Shown piece after piece: positions 26,858 to 37,091 of a stretch of DNA of 64,000 nt. Position 1 is the stretch's first letter. Each line of letters begins with the position of its first letter. The notes beneath the pieces are model-generated. The model was not told the origin of the DNA and did no database searches. It worked only from the letters and a program-made list of their open reading frames with translations. The stretch is from JL08 sp963765555. Lineage in GTDB: Bacteria; Pseudomonadota; Alphaproteobacteria; Rhodobacterales; Rhodobacteraceae. The position numbers and the translations under genes are program-made. The DNA lies in the NCBI GenBank assembly GCA_963765555.1, contig CAVXWX010000003.1, positions 868,001 through 932,000 on the forward strand. Reading direction: 5' to 3'.

Positions 26858-27178
26858 TCAGCCGTCCTTCAGCACAACGGCGGTGCCCGACGCGCTGACC
26901 ATCAGCATGGATTGCCCGACAACTTCGTAATCCAGATCGACACCAACCACCGCGTTCGCGCCCAGTTCACGGGCCCGATCCTGCAATTCGCGCAAGGCGG
27001 TGTCGCGCGCATCCTGCAACTTGCTTTCATAGGCACCTGACCGGCCCCCGACGATATCGGTGATCGACGCAAAGATATCGCGCACCACGTTGGCACCCAT
27101 AATCGCCTCACCCACAACGATGCCCTTGTAGGCTGTGATGCTGTGGCCTTCGACGGAAGGTGTGGTTGTGACGATCAT
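26858..27178 (-). CDS. YbjQ/UPF0145 family protein
   Basis: A 106-residue cytoplasmic protein. TTTPSVEGHSITAYKGIVVGEAI, DIFGG-like SITDIVGGRSGAYE and ARELGANAVVGVDLDYE are the conserved YbjQ features; the family forms a homopentamer described as heavy-metal-binding-domain-like. There is no known function. It sits between sufB and sufC on the same strand with about 180 bases to sufC and 395 to sufB, an unusual interruption of a normally tight operon. Confidence 0.88.
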   Translation of the reverse strand: MIVTTTPSVEGHSITAYKGIVVGEAIMGANVVRDIFASITDIVGGRSGAYESKLQDARDTALRELQDRARELGANAVVGVDLDYEVVGQSMLMVSASGTAVVLKDG

Positions 27179-27573
27179 TGTCTTGCTTCCCAGCGGTCAG
27201 TCGCCCCGCGCTGCGCGGTTCTAAGCCGCGCAGTTTCTGAGTTGATCGTTCCGCCTCATCAAATCGTTCTGCTCCACCCGTCAGAACAAGCGCGTCGTGA
27301 TGCACCGACAGACCAAACCAGACAACCGCCGGTCCCAATGGCCCCTATCAGCGCAGATCAATGGTCGTCAAATCCGAAAATCGAATCCAGACGGCCTGGA
27401 ACGAAAAATCCATGCGCAACAAAACTAAGCATGCCATCGCAAAGAGGCCCCGAGACAAATGTGACCACCACACGGCTATTCCGTTTGTCTGCACGCCATC
27501 GGAGGTATCGGCACCGGATGCAGCCATCAGCTTAAGGTTCCTTGGCCAGTCACGTCACAGCTGACAGGCCAGC
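27179..27573. other. 395-base gap inside the suf operon
   Basis: No convincing gene on either strand. An 8-bp perfect inverted repeat with a 7-base loop (CTGCGCGG 27211-27218, CCGCGCAG 27226-27233) lies just upstream of the ybjQ-like start and may act as a processing hairpin or a regulator site. Confidence 0.45.
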
Positions 27574-29101
<1,528 letters not shown>

Positions 29102-29118
29102 CGATACTCCCGCTTCGC

Positions 29119-30169
29119 TCACGCCGCCCGGCGCGCGATGTTTCTGTCTTTTGTCCAGCCAGGTTTCTGCAAAGCTGACAACATCGTCTTCTGTCGTGTC
29201 CAGCCCCAGCGACACGCGGATCGCGCTGCTGGCCACGTCGTCACTCATACCCCATCGCGCGCAGCACCCGGCTGGCGCGCACCTTGCCGCTGGAACAGGC
29301 CGATCCTGCCGAAACGGCAAACCCGGCACAGGTCCATCTGCATCACCTGCGTCTCGCCCTTCCAACCCGGGGCCGCGAAACAACAGGTGTTCGGCAAGCG
29401 CTCGAATTCTTTCCCGACAAAAATAGTCTTATTTACGCCAGCCTCAAGAGCCTTTTCTAGAATATTTCTAAATTGGCCGATTTCTTCCCAGCGTCCCGCC
29501 GCCAGATCCGCGCGCCGCCGCCTTCTGCTGCCGCGCCGAAACCGGCGATGCCGATGATGTTTTCCGTCCCCGACCGGCGGCCCATTTCCTGCCCGCCGCC
29601 CTTGATCTGCGCCGCAACGTCAAGCCCGCGGCGCATCACCAGCGCGCCAACCCCTTTGGGCCCGCCCAGCTTGTGCGCCGACACAATCGCCATATCGACA
29701 CCCAGATCATCAAAGCGCACCGGCACCTTGCCAAAACCCTGCGTCAGATCGCACACGGCAAGCCCGGCCGGCATATCCTGCAACACACCGGTTTCCGAAT
29801 TGGCCAGTTGCAGCGCTGTTTGCGTTGCGGCTCGACAACGCCCACCTGCCCGTTTGCATCAACAGGCAGATCGGCGGCTCACCCACGCCAGCACCGCGTC
29901 ATGTTCAATCTCGCCCCCATGCAGGCCCCGCCCCGCACAGGCCAGCGCCGCCGCCTCGGTCGCGCCTGAGGTGAACACGATATCCGCACCCCCCGCGCCC
30001 AGAGCCTCGGCAACTCGCGCGCGCGCTTTTCAATCAACGCCTTCGCCGCCCGCCCTTCGGCATGCACCGAAGACGGATTGCCCACCACATCCATCGCCGC
30101 AATCATCGCCGCCCGCGCCTCGGCCCGCAGCGGCGTCGTCGCATTATGATCCAGATAGATGCGCGTCAT
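29119..30169 (-). pseudogene. NifS/IscS-type cysteine desulfurase, broken by several indels
   Basis: Group I cysteine desulfurase between iscR and sufB, as in Rhodobacterales suf operons. Recognisable pieces in changing frames: IYLDHNATTPLRAEAR (start 30169), FTSGATEAAALACAG, NSETGVLQDMPAGLAVCD, the PLP-lysine motif SAHKLGGPKGVGAL, RSGTENIIGIAGFG, LPNTCCFAAPGWKGET, the active-site Cys loop SAGSACSSGKV and SSAIRVSLGLDTTEDDV. Shifts are inferred near 30030, 29885, 29838, 29510, 29316, 29257 and 29128; each is one or two bases. Every conserved block survives, so sequence error is likelier than decay. The probable stop is TGA at 29119-29121, 17 bases before sufB. Confidence 0.8.
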
Positions 30170-30170
30170 C

Positions 30171-30191
30171 GCTTCATTTGTCCAAAAATAC
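30171..30191 (+). repeat. Short dispersed element, copy 3
   Basis: GCTTCATTTGTCCAAAAATAC, related to 2643-2663 and 9210-9230. On the minus strand it lies directly before the desulfurase start and overlaps its ribosome binding region. Confidence 0.5.
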
Positions 30192-30208
30192 TCAAAAAAC
30201 CGGTCGCC

Positions 30209-30669
30209 CTAATCGTCCACCACCGCAAACAGGTTCGGCACCGCCGGACAGGGGGCCAGATCGTTTTCGATCACATCCGACAACCGCGTCTGGTGCAGGA
30301 ACACATAGACATGCGCACTCAACCCTTCCCACAACCGGTTGGTCAGCGATTGCGCCCGGCTGCCCGACAACGCGCCCGACGCCCCCGCCCCCTTGTGCAT
30401 CGCATCCACCGTTTCATCCACCGCCGACAAGCATATCGACAACCCGGATTTCCGACGGCAGCTTGCGCCAGACGATAGCCGCCGCCCGGCCCGCGCACCG
30501 ATGCCACCAGACCGGCGCGGCGCAGCTTTACGAACAACTGCTCCAGATAGGGCAGCGAAATATCCTGCCGCTCCGAAATCTCGCCCAGCGTCACCAGTTT
30601 GTCGCCCGGCTGCAGCGCCAGATCGGCCAGCGCCACCATCGCATAACGCCCTTTGGTCGATAGTTTCAT
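30209..30669 (-). CDS. iscR: Rrf2-family regulator IscR, frameshifted
   Basis: Fe-S-sensing repressor heading the suf operon. The N-terminal winged helix is intact: MKLSTKGRYAMVALADLALQ, ISLPYLEQLFVKLRRAGLV and VRGPGGGYRLAQA. Two one-base insertions (near 30460 and 30432) shift the frame; without them it continues PSEIRVVDMLSAVDETVDAM and SLTNRLWEGLSAHVYVFL, a protein of about 152 residues. The three clustered Cys of enterobacterial IscR are missing. The region reads MHKGAGASGALSGSRAQS, and the only Cys nearby is in LAPCPAVPNL. Rhodobacter IscR is known for a non-standard, single-Cys cluster ligation, and this matches. Confidence 0.88.
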
Positions 30670-30770
30670 GTTTAACGCCCTCTGGCCCGCAAAAGCCGTC
30701 TGAAATCATTGACCTTCGGCGCTATTGCGCTTAAGTCCCGCAAGCTACCGCATCCCCGCGGTGAATTAGA

Positions 30771-30785
30771 TTAGAACAGTTCTAA
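30771..30785. promoter_or_regulatory. Palindromic operator candidate between iscR and a divergent gene
   Basis: TTAGAAC-A-GTTCTAA is a perfect 7-bp inverted repeat with one central base, about 100 bases before iscR and 64 before the divergent hydrolase gene. The position suits autoregulation by IscR or an iron-responsive regulator. The binding protein is inferred only. Confidence 0.5.
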
Positions 30786-30848
30786 GGTGCCTTAGCGATT
30801 TCGTCAAGAATTCAGCGCGCCTTGGTGTACATGCAGCAAGGACCGCAT

Positions 30849-31502
30849 ATGCCCGAGGTTATTTTTCCCGGACCCGAAGGCCGCCTCGAAGGCCGCTATC
30901 ACCCGCAAAAAGAAAAAGACGCGCCCATCGCGATCATCCTGCACCCGCACCCCCAGTTCGGCGGCACGATGAACAACAAGGTGGTCTATAACCTGCACTA
31001 CGCCTTTTACAACATGGGCTTTACCGTATTGCGGTTCAATTTTCGCGGCGTCGGGCGCAGCCAGGGCGAATATGATCAGGGCATCGGCGAGTTGAGCGAT
31101 GCCGCCTCTGCGCTGGATTACCTGCAATCGATGAACAACAATTCCAAGCATTGCTGGGTCGCGGGCTTCAGCTTTGGCGCGTGGATCGGCATGCAGCTTT
31201 TGATGCGCCGCCCCGAAATCACCGGCTTTATCAGTGTGTCGCCGCCAGCCAACATGTATGATTTTTCCTTTCTGGCGCCCTGCCCGTCTTCGGGCCTGAT
31301 CATCAACGGCAGCGCCGATCGCGTCGCGCCGCCCGCCGACACGGTGTCGCTGGTCAACAAGCTGCATGAACAAAAGGGCATCACGATCACCCATCAGGAA
31401 ATCGAAGGCGCGGGCCATTTCTTTGAACCGCCGTACATGGACACGTTGATTACCAACACAACCGATTATGTAAAACGCCGCCTGACCGAGACATCGCGCT
31501 GA
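30849..31502 (+). CDS. Alpha/beta hydrolase
   Basis: A 217-residue cytoplasmic hydrolase. LHPHPQFGGTMNNKVV and FNFRGVGRSQGEYDQG form the oxyanion region, and the nucleophile Ser is in VAGFSFGAWIGMQL (about residue 107). Asp and His follow in GSADRVAPP and EGAGHFFEPP. It belongs to the small YdcJ/Esterase-like group of dienelactone-hydrolase relatives; the substrate is unknown. The start at 30849 follows AAGGA. An in-frame ATG at 30822 is less likely. The next gene starts one base after the stop. Confidence 0.88.
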   Translation: MPEVIFPGPEGRLEGRYHPQKEKDAPIAIILHPHPQFGGTMNNKVVYNLHYAFYNMGFTVLRFNFRGVGRSQGEYDQGIGELSDAASALDYLQSMNNNSKHCWVAGFSFGAWIGMQLLMRRPEITGFISVSPPANMYDFSFLAPCPSSGLIINGSADRVAPPADTVSLVNKLHEQKGITITHQEIEGAGHFFEPPYMDTLITNTTDYVKRRLTETSR

Positions 31503-31503
31503 T

Positions 31504-31734
31504 ATGTCCCTGACCAATGATATTGCCGACGAACTGGCGCTGCAGACGATGGAAATTCTGCACGCCACCGGCGAAGATGATGTGATTGCAGAACTGTCCG
31601 CCGCGCTTGGCGGATTTTCCCAGACGCTGGAAGAGGCGTATATGACGGCGATCCGCGTGCGCCGCGCCGAAGAACGGGCGCGCAAGATTCTGGCCAAGCG
31701 CCGCAAAGAGGCGGGCCTGGACACAGATGGCTGA
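31504..31734 (+). CDS. Small conserved-looking protein of unknown function
   Basis: A 76-residue helical, charged protein (MSLTNDIADELALQTMEIL...). It starts one base after the hydrolase stop and its end overlaps the HD-domain gene by eight bases, so all three are translationally coupled. The Arg/Glu/Lys-rich C-terminal half (about residues 48-70) is probably one long helix. I do not recognise the family. Confidence 0.7.
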   Translation: MSLTNDIADELALQTMEILHATGEDDVIAELSAALGGFSQTLEEAYMTAIRVRRAEERARKILAKRRKEAGLDTDG

Positions 31735-32311
31735 CCGGCTGGACCGCCAATTTGCGTTTCTGAATGAAGCGGACAAACTGAAATCGGTTCTGCGCGGCAC
31801 CACCCTGAATGACGGATCGCGCGCCGAAAATTCCGGCGAACACAGCTGGCATATTGCGCTTTATGCGCTGGTACTCGCCGAACATTCGAACCGTCCGGTC
31901 AACGTGGACCGCGTGATCAAGATGCTGCTGATCCACGACATCGTGGAAATCGATGCCGGTGACAATCCCATTCACGGCGATCATGATCCGGTGGAAATGG
32001 CGCAGATCGAACAACTGGCCGCCGACCGGATTTTCGGCCTTCTGCCGCCCGACCAGCGCGACGGATTTCGCGCACTTTGGGAAGAATTCGAGGCCGCTGA
32101 AAGCGATGACGCGATTTTCGCCAAAAGCATCGACCGCGTTCAACCCGTAAACAGCAACCTGCAAAGCGGTGGCGGCACGTGGCGCGATTACAATGTAACG
32201 GCCGATCAGTTGCAAACCCGTGTCGGCGTCAAGGTCCAGCGCGGCGCGCCCCGGCTTTGGACATGGCTGCAACCGCGGTTGGCCGGTTTCTTTGAACCCT
32301 CGTCGCATTAA
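31727..32311 (+). CDS. HD-domain hydrolase (YfbR-like)
   Basis: A 194-residue HD-superfamily phosphohydrolase. The metal ligands are visible in GEHSWHIALYALVLAEH (first His), LLIHDIVEIDAGDNP (HD pair) and KSIDRVQPV (final Asp). YfbR-type enzymes remove phosphate from deoxynucleoside monophosphates; that specificity is assumed here from family resemblance. Last gene of a three-gene operon. Confidence 0.87.
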   Translation: MADRLDRQFAFLNEADKLKSVLRGTTLNDGSRAENSGEHSWHIALYALVLAEHSNRPVNVDRVIKMLLIHDIVEIDAGDNPIHGDHDPVEMAQIEQLAADRIFGLLPPDQRDGFRALWEEFEAAESDDAIFAKSIDRVQPVNSNLQSGGGTWRDYNVTADQLQTRVGVKVQRGAPRLWTWLQPRLAGFFEPSSH

Positions 32312-32421
32312 CACCGCGACATCTCGTCACCGGTATACATTGGTATACAGTCTTTCCAGCCCGCAAGAAGTGCGCTAGACCGCGCGCAAGTGATTCAACT
32401 GAAAGCAAAGGGACCGCACCC

Positions 32422-33636
32422 ATGACCAAGATCAAGGTGGACAATCCCGTCGTCGAACTCGACGGCGACGAAATGACCCGCATCATCTGGGATTTCATCA
32501 AGAAGAAACTGATCCTGCCTTATCTGGATATCGATCTGAAATATTACGATCTGGGCATTCAGGCGCGCGATGAAACCGATGACCAGATCACCATCGATTC
32601 CGCCCACGCCATTCAGAAATACGGCGTTGGCGTCAAATGTGCGACAATCACACCGGACGAGGCCCGGGTTGAGGAATTCGGCCTGAAACAGATGTGGCGC
32701 AGCCCCAACGGCACCATCCGCAACATTCTGGGCGGCGTGATTTTCCGCCAGCCGATCATCTGCCAGAACGTGCCGCGCCTTGTGCCCGGCTGGACCAAAC
32801 CGATTGTTGTGGGTCGCCACGCCTTTGGCGACCAGTACCGCGCCACCGATTTCAAATTCCCCGGCAAGGGCAAGCTGACGATCAAATTTGTTGGCGACGA
32901 TGGCACCGAGATTGAACGCGAAGTATTTGATGCGCCTGATTCCGGCGTTGTGATGGCGATGTACAACCTTGATAAATCGATCATCGATTTCGCCCGCGCG
33001 TCCATGAACTATGGCCTGTCGCTGGGCTGGCCCGTCTACCTGTCGACCAAGAACACCATTCTCAAACAATATGACGGCCGCTTCCTTGAACTGTTCCAGA
33101 AGGTCTATGAAGAAGAATTCGAGGACAAGTTCAAAAAGGCGGGCATCACTTATGAACACCGCCTGATCGACGACATGGTCGCCTGCGCGATGAAATGGAA
33201 CGGCGGCTATGTCTGGGCCTGCAAGAACTACGATGGCGACGTGCAGTCCGACACCGTGGCGCAGGGTTTCGGATCGCTGGGCCTGATGACATCCGTTCTG
33301 ATGACACCCGATGGCAAGACGGTCGAGGCCGAAGCCGCCCACGGCACCGTGACCCGCCATTACCGCCAGCACCAGAAGGGCGAGGAAACATCGACCAACT
33401 CGATCGCGTCGATCTATGCGTGGACCGGCGGGTTGAAGCACCGCGCCAAGCTGGACGGCAACGAGCCTTTGATGAACTTTGCCACCACGCTGGAAAAGGT
33501 CGTTGTCGACACCGTGGAAAGCGGCGACATGACCAAGGATCTGGCGCTGCTGGTCGGACCGGATCAGAAGTGGCTGACCACAATGGGCTTCCTTGAAAAG
33601 GTCGACGAGAACCTGAACAAGGCGCTGGCAGGGTAA
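32422..33636 (+). CDS. icd: NADP-dependent isocitrate dehydrogenase
   Basis: TCA-cycle enzyme making 2-oxoglutarate, CO2 and NADPH. At 404 residues it is the dimeric, eukaryote-like type II form. Landmarks: VELDGDEMTRIIWDFIK, SPNGTIRNILGGVIFRQPI, the metal/substrate region RLIDDMVACAMKWNGGYVW and GTVTRHYRQHQKGEETSTN. It has its own ribosome binding site (AAAGGGA) and terminator. Confidence 0.97.
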   Translation: MTKIKVDNPVVELDGDEMTRIIWDFIKKKLILPYLDIDLKYYDLGIQARDETDDQITIDSAHAIQKYGVGVKCATITPDEARVEEFGLKQMWRSPNGTIRNILGGVIFRQPIICQNVPRLVPGWTKPIVVGRHAFGDQYRATDFKFPGKGKLTIKFVGDDGTEIEREVFDAPDSGVVMAMYNLDKSIIDFARASMNYGLSLGWPVYLSTKNTILKQYDGRFLELFQKVYEEEFEDKFKKAGITYEHRLIDDMVACAMKWNGGYVWACKNYDGDVQSDTVAQGFGSLGLMTSVLMTPDGKTVEAEAAHGTVTRHYRQHQKGEETSTNSIASIYAWTGGLKHRAKLDGNEPLMNFATTLEKVVVDTVESGDMTKDLALLVGPDQKWLTTMGFLEKVDENLNKALAG

Positions 33637-33646
33637 ACCGGCCAAC

Positions 33647-33673
33647 AAAAAAGCGGGGCCGTGATGGCCCCGC
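33647..33673 (-). terminator. Intrinsic terminator (minus-strand orientation)
   Basis: GCGGGGCC and GGCCCCGC form an 8-bp stem. Read on the minus strand it is followed by six T residues, 52 bases past the small minus-strand gene. Confidence 0.65.
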
Positions 33674-33688
33674 CAAGGTATCAACTGG

Positions 33689-33721
33689 AAAAGCCGTCCC
33701 ACACCCCGGGGGCGGCTTTTT
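33689..33721 (+). terminator. Intrinsic terminator after icd
   Basis: AAAAGCCGTCCC pairs with GGGGGCGGCTTTTT across a short loop; the 3' arm ends in a T-run. Confidence 0.65.
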
Positions 33722-33724
33722 CAA

Positions 33725-33931
33725 TTAATGGCTTCGGTTATGCATCCGGTGGTGCAGTTTTTCGATGATCCCACTGGCGGTTTTTTCAAACGCACACGGG
33801 ATAAACGCGTGCACCAACGCGGCGCCGGCCGCTGCAAACAAGGCACCGGAAAATCTTAGCGCAAAGCGCATATGCTGAAAAAATGTTTCATCAACGCTTT
33901 GCGGGTGATCCAAAAATATCCGGTTAAACAT
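33725..33931 (-). CDS. DUF6356-like small protein
   Basis: A 68-residue protein starting MFNRIFLDHPQSVDETFFQHM, followed by a hydrophobic stretch (FSGALFAAAGAALVHAFIP) and a basic His-rich end. LDHP-S-x-E-x-FxxH near the start and ALVHAFIPCAF match what I recall of the DUF6356 family, common in Alphaproteobacteria and of unknown role. It is probably membrane-associated. The start at 33931 has GGAGCG; the frame is open upstream. Confidence 0.75.
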   Translation of the reverse strand: MFNRIFLDHPQSVDETFFQHMRFALRFSGALFAAAGAALVHAFIPCAFEKTASGIIEKLHHRMHNRSH

Positions 33932-34050
33932 GTCGCGCTCCGTTCCGTGAGTGTGCGGCCAGACTAGAAAAACCATGTTGAACATATGTCCCAATTACCG
34001 GTTTATTCCGCTTTATCTTGGGATGATTTCCCGCAATACTCCGATTTATG

Positions 34051-34506
34051 ATGACATTTGATGAAATAGACCGTCGCATCCTGCAAGAACTGCAACGCGA
34101 CACGACGCAATCGCTCGACACGCTGGGCGAACGGGTTCACTTGTCGCGCAACGCCTGCTGGCGCCGGATCAAGGCGCTGGAAGACGCGGGCGTGATTGAA
34201 AAACGCGTGGCCCTGCTGGCCCCGGAAAAACTGGGCCTTGGGCTGATGGTGTTCCTGCAGATCCGCACCAATTCACACGAACCCAACTGGCTGCGCACAT
34301 TTTCGGCGGCCACACAATCGATGCCGGAAATTCTGGGTGTCTACCGCATGACCGGCGATCTTGATTATTTGATCCGCGCGCGGGTTGCGGATATGGCGGG
34401 GTATGACCGGCTGTACCAGAACCTGATCCGGCGCGTCCCCCTGTCGGATGTGTCGGCCAGTTTCGTGATGGAACAGATCAAGGACACCACCGAATTACCA
34501 CTTTAG
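34051..34506 (+). CDS. Lrp/AsnC-family transcriptional regulator
   Basis: A 151-residue feast/famine regulator. The winged-helix part reads DEIDRRILQELQRDT, LSRNACWRRIKALEDAGVIE, and the RAM effector-binding domain contains RMTGDLDYLIRARVADM. It sits just upstream of an SMR transporter gene (nine bases), which it may control. The ATG at 34051 is used; one codon upstream (34048) is another ATG. Confidence 0.9.
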   Translation: MTFDEIDRRILQELQRDTTQSLDTLGERVHLSRNACWRRIKALEDAGVIEKRVALLAPEKLGLGLMVFLQIRTNSHEPNWLRTFSAATQSMPEILGVYRMTGDLDYLIRARVADMAGYDRLYQNLIRRVPLSDVSASFVMEQIKDTTELPL

Positions 34507-34515
34507 GGAGGCATC

Positions 34516-34851
34516 ATGCCCGTTCACTATATCTACCTGTTTGTCGCAGTGGTTGCCGAAACAATCGGCACAACCGCGCTGCAAGCCAGTGCGCAGTTTT
34601 CGCGGTTCTGGCCTTCGGTCATTGTGGTGATCGCCTATGCGCTGTCGTTCTATCTGATGGCCGTGACGCTGAAATACATGCCCGTGGGCATCGTCTATGC
34701 GATCTGGTCGGGTCTGGGCATCGTGTCGATCGCGCTGATCGCCTTTATCGTTTTCGGCCAACGGCTTGATCTGCCTGCAATGCTGGGCTTGTCGATGATA
34801 ATTGGCGGAATTGTTGTGATCCACGTGTTTTCGGGAACAACATCGCACTAG
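34516..34851 (+). CDS. Small multidrug resistance (SMR) family transporter
   Basis: A 111-residue inner-membrane protein with four transmembrane helices. The conserved Glu of helix 1 is in FVAVVAETIGTTAL, followed by YALSFYLMAVTLKYMPVGIVYAIWSGLGIV, split here by position (about residues 43-72), and FGQRLDLPAMLGLSMIIGGI. This is the EmrE/QacE side of the family (proton-coupled cation export), not the guanidinium-exporting SugE side, as judged by IWSG. GGGAGG precedes the start. Confidence 0.9.
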   Translation: MPVHYIYLFVAVVAETIGTTALQASAQFSRFWPSVIVVIAYALSFYLMAVTLKYMPVGIVYAIWSGLGIVSIALIAFIVFGQRLDLPAMLGLSMIIGGIVVIHVFSGTTSH

Positions 34852-34950
34852 GACCGGCGCGCCACGTCACAGCCCCTGCACGCTTTTTCCCCTAGCCTTC
34901 TGCACCGCAGCGATGTATGCGCGCGACAACTCCGAAAAAAGGTAGAGACA

Positions 34951-36772
34951 ATGGACCTGCGAAATATCGCAATCATCGCGCACGTTGACCATGGCAAGAC
35001 CACGCTGGTGGATGAATTGCTGAAACAATCCGGTGCGTTCCGTGAAAATCAGGCCGTGGCCGAACGCGCCATGGACAGCAACGATCTGGAACGTGAACGC
35101 GGCATTACCATTCTCGCCAAGGCCACGTCTTTGGAATGGAAGGGCATGCGCATCAACATCGTTGATACCCCCGGCCACGCCGATTTCGGCGGCGAGGTCG
35201 AGCGGATCCTGTCGATGGTGGACGGTGTTGTGTTGCTGGTGGATGCCGCCGAAGGTCCGATGCCGCAAACCAAATTCGTGACCTCCAAGGCGCTGGCGCT
35301 GGGGCTGCGCCCGATTGTGGTGCTGAACAAGGTCGACAAACCCGATGCCGAACCCGATCGCGCGCTGGACGAATGTTTTGATCTGTTCGCCAATCTGGGT
35401 GCCGATGACGACCAGCTTGATTTCCCGTCCATGTATGCCTCGGGCCGGTCGGGCTGGGCCGATATGGAACTGGACGGTCCGCGCAAGAATCTGGACGCGC
35501 TGTTTGACCTGATCGTGCAACATGTGCCCGCCCCCAAACAGATCGAACGGATGGATGAACCGTTCCCCATGCTGGCAACAACCTTGGGGTCGGATCCGTT
35601 TATCGGCCGTATCCTGACGGGCCGCGTGGAATCGGGTACGCTGAAGGCGGGCGAAACCGTCAAGGCATTGTCGCGCGACGGCACGTTGATCGAAAACTTC
35701 CGCGCCACCAAAATCCTTGCCTTCCGCGGCCTTGGCCAGCAGGCGATTGATCGCGCCGAAGCGGGCGATATCGTGTCCATCGCGGGCATGTCCAAGGCCA
35801 CCGTGGCCGACAGCATCGTCGCGCCGTCGGTCACCGAACGCCCTGCCCGCCCAGCCGATTGATCCGCCCACCATCACCGTGACATTCGGCATCAACGATT
35901 CCCCGCTGGCCGGCCGTGACGGCAAAAAGGTCCAAAGCCGCGTGATCCGCGACCGCCTGATGAAAGAGGCCGAATCCAACGTCGCCATCAAAATCAGCGA
36001 CACACCGGGCGGTGAAGCGTTTGAAGTCGCCGGACGTGGCGAATTGCAAATGGGCGTTCTGATCGAAAACATGCGCCGCGAAGGGTTCGAGCTGTCAATC
36101 TCGCGCCCGCAGGTTCTGTTTCAGACCAGCGAAAGCGGCGAACGGCTGGAACCCATCGAAGAAGTCACCATTGACGTGGATGATGAATATTCCGGCGCGG
36201 TGATCGAAAAGATCACCGGCACCCGCAAGGGCGAACTGACCGAAATGAAACCGGCCGGCGCGGGCAAAACCCGCATCATCGCGATGGTCCCGTCGCGCGG
36301 GCTGATCGGGTATCATGGTGAATTCCTGACCGACACGCGCGGCACCGGTGTGCTGAACCGCGTGTTCCATGGCTGGGCACCGCACAAGGGCCCGATCCCG
36401 GGCCGCCGTGCCGGTGTGCTGATTTCCATGGAAAGCGGCCAGTCGGTGGCCTATGCCCTGTGGAACCTTGAAGATCGCGGGCGCATGTTTATCGGTGCGC
36501 AGGCCGACATCTACGAAGGCATGATCATCGGCGAACACAGCCGCGAAAACGATCTGGAAGTGAACCCTCTCAAGGGTAAAAAGCTGACCAACGTGCGCGC
36601 ATCGGGCACGGACGAGGCCGTGCGCCTGACCACCCCGATCACCATGACACTGGAACAGGCGATTGCGTATATCGACGATGACGAACTGGTGGAAGTGACG
36701 CCAAACGCCATCCGTCTGCGCAAACGTTTTCTGGACCCGCACGAACGCAAGCGGATGTCCAAAGCAGGCTGA
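34951..36772 (+). CDS. typA: Translational GTPase TypA/BipA, frameshifted
   Basis: Ribosome-associated GTPase for 50S assembly and stress growth. G1 AHVDHGKTTLVDELL, G2 RGITILAKATSLEW, G3 DTPGHADFGGEVERIL and G4 NKVDKPDAEPDR are intact. Domain II, then the EF-G-like C-terminal domains (SRGLIGYHGEFLTDTRG, HGWAPHKGPIPGR), continue in another frame. One extra C near 35839 causes the break: removing it gives SVTEALPAQPIDPPTITVTF and a protein of about 606 residues, the family length. Confidence 0.93.
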
Positions 36773-36802
36773 TCTTAAAGGGGCGCGGGTGTATCCGCGC
36801 CC

Positions 36803-37090
36803 TTACTCGCTGGTTTCCAGAATCATCAATTCACGTTCGGACGCGCCCAGTGCATGGCTTAATGCACGCTGGTATGTCACTGAATTGTAACACTCTTCCG
36901 CCGCCTCGACCGAAGGGAACCGCGCCACCACATTGCGTGGGCGCGCCTGTCCTTCCAGTTGCACGAACCGCCCGCCACGGGCGATGAATTTGCCACCATG
37001 CGCGGCAATCGCCTCGGTCGCCAAAGCGGCGTATTTGCTATACGCCTCTTCATCGGTCACCGTGACATGTGCGATCCAGAGTGCTGGCAT
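36803..37090 (-). CDS. DUF1330-family protein
   Basis: A 95-residue protein of the dimeric alpha/beta-barrel superfamily. MPALWIAHVTVTDEEAYSKY, GGKFIARGG and ARPRNVVARFPSVEAAEECYNS are standard DUF1330 features. The family is cytoplasmic with no assigned reaction. The start at 37090 lies one base after the alaS stop, so it is translated from the alaS message; the upstream open frame is a shadow. Confidence 0.87.
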   Translation of the reverse strand: MPALWIAHVTVTDEEAYSKYAALATEAIAAHGGKFIARGGRFVQLEGQARPRNVVARFPSVEAAEECYNSVTYQRALSHALGASERELMILETSE

Positions 37091-37091
37091 C

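Noticed and set aside
27143..27535. Possible gene in the sufB-ybjQ gap
   Set aside because: No ribosome binding site, no family resemblance, and it overlaps the ybjQ-like start on the other strand.
32395..33702. Minus-strand frame of 435 codons opposite icd
   Set aside because: No recognisable motif, and the icd frame is certain.
35717..36772. Separate gene for the second part of TypA
   Set aside because: It continues TypA domains exactly where the first frame ends, and a one-base correction joins them.
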